From positions 559,501-623,500 of the forward strand of contig JADJBE010000001.1 in assembly GCA_016703895.1 (NCBI GenBank): a DNA stretch of 64,000 nucleotides, read 5' to 3'. A model generated the notes under the pieces. That model was not told the DNA's origin and searched no databases. It worked only from the letters and a program-made list of their open reading frames with translations. Made by a program: the position numbers and the translations under genes. The stretch's first letter is position 1. Every line of letters begins with the position of its first letter. The DNA comes from Pseudomonadota bacterium (GTDB taxonomy: Bacteria > Pseudomonadota > Gammaproteobacteria > Steroidobacterales > Steroidobacteraceae). Shown here in pieces: positions 59,917 to 64,000 of the stretch.

Positions 59917-61158
59917 ATGACGACGACGCAAACTGACCAGCGAGCTTCGCCGCTCGATTCGGCGCCTGGTAGGGTCACCATCGGCACACCGCTCACGGAC
60001 GGGGCAACACGACTGTTGCTCCTCGGCGCGGGTGAGCTTGGCAAGGAAGTCGCGCTCGAGGCGCAACGATTGGGTATCGAGGTGATCGCAGTTGACCGCT
60101 ACGCGAATGCGCCGGCGATGCAGGTCGCTCACCGCTCCCACGTCATCGACATGCTGGACGGCGCGGCGCTGCGCCACGTGATCAAGACCGAGCGGCCGAC
60201 GTTTGTTGTACCCGAGATCGAAGCGATCGCGACGGCGACACTGCTCGAGCTCGAAGCGGCTGGGCAGGCGGTGGTGCCGACCGCACGCGCTGCGCGGCTG
60301 ACCATGGATCGCGAAGGAATTCGGCGACTTGCCGCCGAAGAACTTGGCCTCGCGACCTCGCCCTACCGCTTTGCCGATACCGAAGCCGACTATCGTGCTG
60401 CGATCGATGCCGTGGGCCTGCCGTGCGTGGTCAAACCGGTCATGTCGAGCTCGGGCAAAGGTCAAAGCACCGTGCGCAGCAGCGCTGATATCGCCAGCGC
60501 CTGGCAGTACGCGCAGTCCGGTGGCCGCGCCGGGGCCGGCCGGGTAATCGTCGAAGGCTTCATTGATTTCGACTACGAGATCACCCAGTTGACGGTGCGC
60601 CACGCCGGCGGCACGGCGTTCTGTGCCCCCATCGGTCACTTGCAGGCAGACGGTGACTACCGTGAGTCCTGGCAACCCCACCCAATGAGCACACGCGCGC
60701 GCGCCGAGGGCGAGCGGATCGCCCGAGCGATCACTGACAATCTCGGCGGTCGCGGGGTCTTCGGGGTGGAGTTGTTTATCAAAGACGACAACGTGTGGTT
60801 CAGCGAAGTGTCGCCACGGCCACACGATACCGGGCTGGTTACGCTGATCTCACAGGATCATTCACAGTTTGCGCTGCATATCCGCGCCATTCTCGGGCTA
60901 CCTATTCCCAATATTGTGCAGCATGGCGCTGCCGCATCGGCTGCCGTGCTGGTCGAGGGTGACACTCGCGCGTTGCGCTGGCAGAACGTCGGCGCGGCAC
61001 TGGTGGAAACGGACACAGCGTTGCGCCTGTTTGGTAAACCCGAGGTGCACGGCAAACGACGGATGGGCGTCACGCTAGCGCGCGGCGTCACGCTGGACGC
61101 CGCGCGCGAAAAAGCGCGCCGCGCCGCCAGCGCCTTGCTGGCCGGCGTTGCGCTGTAA
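59917..61158 (+). CDS. purT: Formate-dependent phosphoribosylglycinamide formyltransferase
   Basis: 413 residues. ATP-grasp enzyme making formyl-GAR from formate, ATP and GAR in purine synthesis. Motifs: LLLLGAGELGKEVALEAQRL, DMLDGAALRHVIKTERPTFV, VVKPVMSSSGKGQSTVRSSA (ATP-binding), IVEGFIDFDYEITQLTVRH, FGVELFIKDDNVWFSEVSPR and PHDTGLVTLISQDHSQFALH. Length is close to E. coli PurT (392). Divergent from the lipid-transport operon across 24 bases, so its promoter must lie partly in the permease gene. Confidence 0.96.
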   Translation: MTTTQTDQRASPLDSAPGRVTIGTPLTDGATRLLLLGAGELGKEVALEAQRLGIEVIAVDRYANAPAMQVAHRSHVIDMLDGAALRHVIKTERPTFVVPEIEAIATATLLELEAAGQAVVPTARAARLTMDREGIRRLAAEELGLATSPYRFADTEADYRAAIDAVGLPCVVKPVMSSSGKGQSTVRSSADIASAWQYAQSGGRAGAGRVIVEGFIDFDYEITQLTVRHAGGTAFCAPIGHLQADGDYRESWQPHPMSTRARAEGERIARAITDNLGGRGVFGVELFIKDDNVWFSEVSPRPHDTGLVTLISQDHSQFALHIRAILGLPIPNIVQHGAAASAAVLVEGDTRALRWQNVGAALVETDTALRLFGKPEVHGKRRMGVTLARGVTLDAAREKARRAASALLAGVAL

Positions 61159-61164
61159 ATAGCC

Positions 61165-61812
61165 TCAGCGCTTCGCTGGCTTGTATGCCGCGAGGTCCTG
61201 CTTTAGAAGCTTCACTAACGACTGGTGATAGAAGTCACGGCTCTGTGCGGCCGCGGCATCGAGAAAGCCAAGCATTTCGGCCTTGTCCTGCGGCGTGTCA
61301 CAGCCTTTGAAGCGCCCGTCCATCACCCACATCGGATAGCCGAGCTGGCCCGCGATGCGGCCAAACTGGGCGGAACGATGGATGAGCTTGGCGGCACGAC
61401 AGACATCCTGGGGCGCCTTATTGAGCCCTTCGAGATACAGGTAACCAATGACGAACAGTGCCTGCGGGTAGTCCGCCGCCACAGCCGCCTCGCGGTGCTC
61501 GCCCGACTTCTCGCCCAGACCGGAATAGCCGTAGACCCGCCCCAGTTGGTACTGCAGGCGTGGGTTCTCCGGGTCACGCGCCACGGCGACCTCGCAGGCC
61601 GCGATTGCTGCCGGTAAGTCCATCTGCGGCTTCTCGAGGCCCGGGGCCACATGAAATGGATCGTCCGGATGTGAGGCGAGCCGGTCGCAACCAGTGGGCT
61701 CCTGCGAGTACTTCGACGGATCGAACTTGAACGTTTCGGCGGCCCCGGCACTGAGGGGCAGAAGCATGAGCGCAACCGCGCTGGCGCTGACGAACTGGAT
61801 GAGTCGGGTCAC
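61165..61812 (-). CDS. Exported Sel1/TPR-like repeat protein
   Basis: 215 residues. Signal peptide (FVSASAVALMLLPLSAGA), then KFDPSKYSQEPTGCDRLASH, two helical repeats of Sel1/TPR style (AAIAACEVAVARDPENPRLQ, YQLGRVYGYSGLGEKSGEHR, DYPQALFVIGYLYLEGLNKA) and a helical end. Three Cys may form disulphides. Such repeats mediate protein contacts; no partner is evident. It converges on purT with a 6-base gap and follows the ABC permease gene on the same strand by 47 bases. Confidence 0.85.
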   Translation of the reverse strand: MTRLIQFVSASAVALMLLPLSAGAAETFKFDPSKYSQEPTGCDRLASHPDDPFHVAPGLEKPQMDLPAAIAACEVAVARDPENPRLQYQLGRVYGYSGLGEKSGEHREAAVAADYPQALFVIGYLYLEGLNKAPQDVCRAAKLIHRSAQFGRIAGQLGYPMWVMDGRFKGCDTPQDKAEMLGFLDAAAAQSRDFYHQSLVKLLKQDLAAYKPAKR

Positions 61813-61859
61813 AGAACCTCCAAAGGAAAACCGGGCGGCAGATTATCGCACGCGTTGCG

Positions 61860-62829
61860 TCAAGTGTCGTCGCGATAGCGGCGAATACGAATCGCCACGA
61901 ATAACAGCACGGCGGCTGCGGCGAGCCCCAACCACAAGCCAGGACTCTGCAGGAATGCGCCCGGATCGATCGCGTTCAGCGCCAGGTCTAGCGGCTGCAC
62001 TGCCGCCGCTCCTGCGTCACCGCCCCGGCCGGAGCGATATTGCACGTCCGTTGAAAACAAGCCGAGCACACCCAGGAAACGGTCAGCCAGAAACTGGCCG
62101 ATATGGTCGTTGCCCGTGAGGACTCGTTCGCCGGCGGCCAGCGCCACGGGTGGCAGAACCGCCCACAGAAAGACGTTGCGCCGCGCCCAGGCAGACATGA
62201 GCAGTAGGTAGGCGGCAATTGGCGCATACCACAATACGCCGATCACGAAGGCCACCAGAGTGAGGCCCTGCACGCGCAGCCACACGCCAGCGTCCCAGGC
62301 AGGCATCATGTTGCCGAGCAGCGAGCCGCCGAACTTCACGGCCCAGATGCCACTGAAGGCAAGCTGCGTGACAGCCGAAATCGCGATCACCAGCAGCGGG
62401 GGTGACGACCAAGGCTACGAGTGCCTTGGAGAGCACGGTGGCCCGATCGGAGACGGGCAAGGACTTCCAAAACAGGATACTGCGATCCTTCCGTTCGCTA
62501 TAGAGCGCATCGAGAAGGTAGAAGAAGACGACGATGCCGAGCACCAACAGCTGCAATCCTGACAGTGACAGCAGCGTGACGAGATAGAGCGTCTGCTTCT
62601 TCTCCATTGGCAGCTGACCCAAGGCCTGCAACTCCGCGCGCTCCTTGGCATCGAGCTGCTGCGTCTGTGACGTGTCGTTGTCCAGATCGATCGATATATC
62701 GACCGAACCACGGTGATAAGCGCCGACAGCGGTCACAAGGAGTATGGCCGCCGCGACGACCAGCGGCGCAATCCACAGCGCGCGGTGCTCCCAGTACTCG
62801 CGTCGTACCAGCATCAGCATCGTGTTCAT
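61860..62829 (-). CDS. ABC-2 type transporter permease (one frameshift)
   Basis: About 322 residues after correction. N-terminal part: LMLVRREYWEHRALWIAPLV, VVAAAILLVTAVGAYHR, a soluble loop, LLSLSGLQLLVLGIVVFFYL, then SERKDRSILFWKSLPVSDRA, typical of ABC-2 permeases in YtrA-regulated operons. The frame breaks at the GGGGG run 62398-62402; deleting one base joins VALVVTP to LLVIAISAVTQLAFSG. The rest has helices such as LTLVAFVIGVLWYAPIAAYL and LWLGLAAAAVLLFVAIRI. The ATG at 62829 overlaps the ATPase stop as ATGA. Substrate unknown. Confidence 0.85.
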
Positions 62830-63713
62830 GCCGCTACCCCCGCTTGCGGCGCATTCCATGCACCTGGCGGCTGCATCTTGGCAACAAACAGATCGGTGAT
62901 ACTGGGCGTGCGCGTCTCGCCAAGTGTCGCGAGCTCTGCGACATCACGATTCTCGAACATCATTGCCAGGCGGCCAAACACCTCGCGCTCGTAGAACGGC
63001 CCGAGGCCGCGCGCACGCATCACATTGTCGGGCGTTGGCACTAGCTGCACAAAGCGTTCGCTGAGTGACTCGACCGATTGCGATAGTGTGATCTTGCCAT
63101 GCTGAATGAAGGCCACGTCGGTCAGCAGGTTTTCAACCTCTTCCACTTGGTGCGTCGTCACCAGTATGGTGCGCTCCTTGTCGAAATAGTCGTTCAATAA
63201 AGTGTCGTAGAACGAGCGCCGGAATAACAGATCAAGCCCCAGCGTCGGTTCATCGAGCACTAACAGTTTGGCGTCGATCGCCAGGATCAGCGCGAGATGC
63301 AATTGCGTCACCATACCCTTGGATAGCTCGCGCACTCGCTTGCTCATGCCGATATCGGTCTGGCGAAGGAATTCCTCGGCGCGTGCGCGCTCGAAACGCG
63401 GATGGACGCCGGCGACGAAATCGAGTGCCTGCGAGACTTTGATCCAGCGTGGCAGCACGGCCACGTCTGCAATGAACGACACGTTCTGCATCAAAGCGTC
63501 ACGTTGCTGGCGCGGATCGAGCCCTAACACCTTGAGATCACCGTCAAACGCGGTGAGCCCGAGGATAGCTTTGATCGCCGAAGTTTTACCCGAGCCATTC
63601 GGCCCGATCAAACCCACGATTCGACCGGCTTCGACCGTGAGGTCGACGCCCTGCAACGCCTTCGTGCTGCCATAATTCTTGGTGAGACCGCTTGCTTCAA
63701 TCACGGTTGCCAT
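62826..63713 (-). CDS. ABC transporter ATPase (YtrB-like)
   Basis: 295 residues. Walker A GLIGPNGSGKTSAIKAILGL, a Q-loop region near QNVSFIADVAVLPRWIKVSQ, signature VRELSKGMVTQLHLALILAI, Walker B LLVLDEPTLGLDLLFRRSFY and switch His in ILVTTHQVEEVENLL. The C-terminal 90 residues (ITLSQSVESLSERFVQLVPT) are typical of ABC-2 ATPases. Middle gene of the GntR-ATPase-permease operon; starts one base into the regulator stop. Confidence 0.94.
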   Translation of the reverse strand: MATVIEASGLTKNYGSTKALQGVDLTVEAGRIVGLIGPNGSGKTSAIKAILGLTAFDGDLKVLGLDPRQQRDALMQNVSFIADVAVLPRWIKVSQALDFVAGVHPRFERARAEEFLRQTDIGMSKRVRELSKGMVTQLHLALILAIDAKLLVLDEPTLGLDLLFRRSFYDTLLNDYFDKERTILVTTHQVEEVENLLTDVAFIQHGKITLSQSVESLSERFVQLVPTPDNVMRARGLGPFYEREVFGRLAMMFENRDVAELATLGETRTPSITDLFVAKMQPPGAWNAPQAGVAA

Positions 63714-64000
63714 TAGTTGTTGTCCTGGTTCGTGCCGGTTCCCTGCGACGCGAGTGTCGGGAACGGTTGCGACGGGGCGGCGGCGGCGCCGCGCGTCAAC
63801 AGCTCGTTAGTCGACAGCCCGAGTCGCTGGATGGTGGCATAGACCTTCGGCCACTCGACGTCGAGGAAGTTCTGGCGCTCGTCCTTGAGCAGGGCGCGGG
63901 TCGCGCCTTCGGTGACGTACATGCCACGACCGCGGCGCTTCTCGACCAGCTGCTCATCGACGAGTTGCTGGTAGCCCTTCAACACGGTGAGCGGATTGAG
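63713..64000 (-). CDS. GntR-family (YtrA-like) transcriptional regulator, 5' end cut by window
   Basis: The visible 95 residues begin inside the winged helix: LNPLTVLKGYQQLVDEQLVE, then KRRGRGMYVTEGATRALLKD, the wing that all GntR regulators share, followed by a short C-terminal helical dimerisation part (FLDVEWPKVYATIQRLGLST) and a low-complexity tail. The short effector region is the YtrA subfamily form, which represses an adjacent ABC transporter operon. It leads the ATPase and permease genes and probably autoregulates them. Confidence 0.9.
   Translation of the reverse strand, partial: LNPLTVLKGYQQLVDEQLVEKRRGRGMYVTEGATRALLKDERQNFLDVEWPKVYATIQRLGLSTNELLTRGAAAAPSQPFPTLASQGTGTNQDNN

Noticed and set aside
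59893..60825. N-terminal extension of the MlaE-like permease across purT
   Set aside because: The extension is antisense to purT, has no recognisable domain, and the STAS domain begins at ATG 59892.
1..64000. CRISPR arrays, insertion sequences, prophage or tRNA genes
   Set aside because: I saw no regularly spaced repeats, transposase or integrase motifs, attachment-site duplications or tRNA cloverleaf sequences.
1..64000. CTAAC pentamer enrichment
   Set aside because: The pentamer itself occurs about as often as composition predicts (roughly 80 by eye); only the longer CTAACAA stands out.

Overview
The window looks like a chromosomal segment of a GC-rich (roughly 62 percent by eye) gammaproteobacterium. 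The grounds are gene order and protein type: def-fmt-rsmB-DUF4390-ntrY-ntrX on one strand, divergent from lysM-dprA-smg-topA; argS followed by an FtsN-like SPOR gene; and rlmJ, aroE, prlC, xthA and purT of gammaproteobacterial type. I cannot name a genus. I see no rRNA, tRNA, CRISPR array or intact insertion sequence.

Layout. 1-5.7 kb: 3' end of argS, SPOR protein, a two-domain VOC protein, a methyltransferase pair, an aldo/keto reductase and an exported SDR. 5.7-6.95 kb: a scar where a frameshifted SHOCT-protein gene abuts the 3' end of a TonB-dependent receptor gene. 6.9-14.2 kb: a heavy-metal RND efflux operon on the minus strand (small Cys/His protein, adaptor with an extra domain, CzcA-like pump, His-rich protein, TolC-like channel). 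14.2-15.4 kb: a c-di-GMP-I riboswitch ahead of an Ig/FN3-type lipoprotein gene. 15.4-22.5 kb: ntrX, ntrY, DUF4390, rsmB, fmt, def. 22.7-28.2 kb: lysM, dprA, smg, topA. 28.3-32.3 kb: an exported epoxide-hydrolase-like protein and a large subtilisin-like protease.

32.4-38.5 kb is the most interesting block. It is a tightly coupled four-gene minus-strand operon: a TackOD1-type zinc-ribbon regulator with a degenerate GGDEF domain, a processive GT2 polysaccharide synthase, a TolC-like outer-membrane channel fused to a TIM-barrel domain resembling a glycosidase, and an HlyD-type adaptor. I read it as a dedicated trans-envelope exopolysaccharide synthesis and export machine whose channel may carry its own polysaccharide-processing domain. 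Together with the riboswitch and a GGDEF-EAL protein at 49-51.7 kb, it gives the window a c-di-GMP/surface-polymer theme.

38.6-54.6 kb: a peptide-type solute-binding protein, rlmJ, an ECF sigma/anti-sigma pair, aroE, prlC, xthA, an HD-domain protein, an M15 peptidase, a DsbA-like protein, the GGDEF-EAL protein, an exported unknown and an ABC-F ATPase. 54.6-54.8 kb holds a probable independent small RNA gene with its own sigma-70 promoter and terminator. 54.8-64 kb: a phospholipase-D-like protein, a four-gene Mla/MCE lipid transport operon, purT, an exported Sel1/TPR protein and a GntR(YtrA)-ABC transporter operon cut by the window end.

Six otherwise sound genes carry frameshifts, five of them clearly at short homopolymers or dinucleotide repeats, including the normally essential or near-essential fmt. 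This looks more like indel errors in the assembly than real gene decay, but only reads can settle it.
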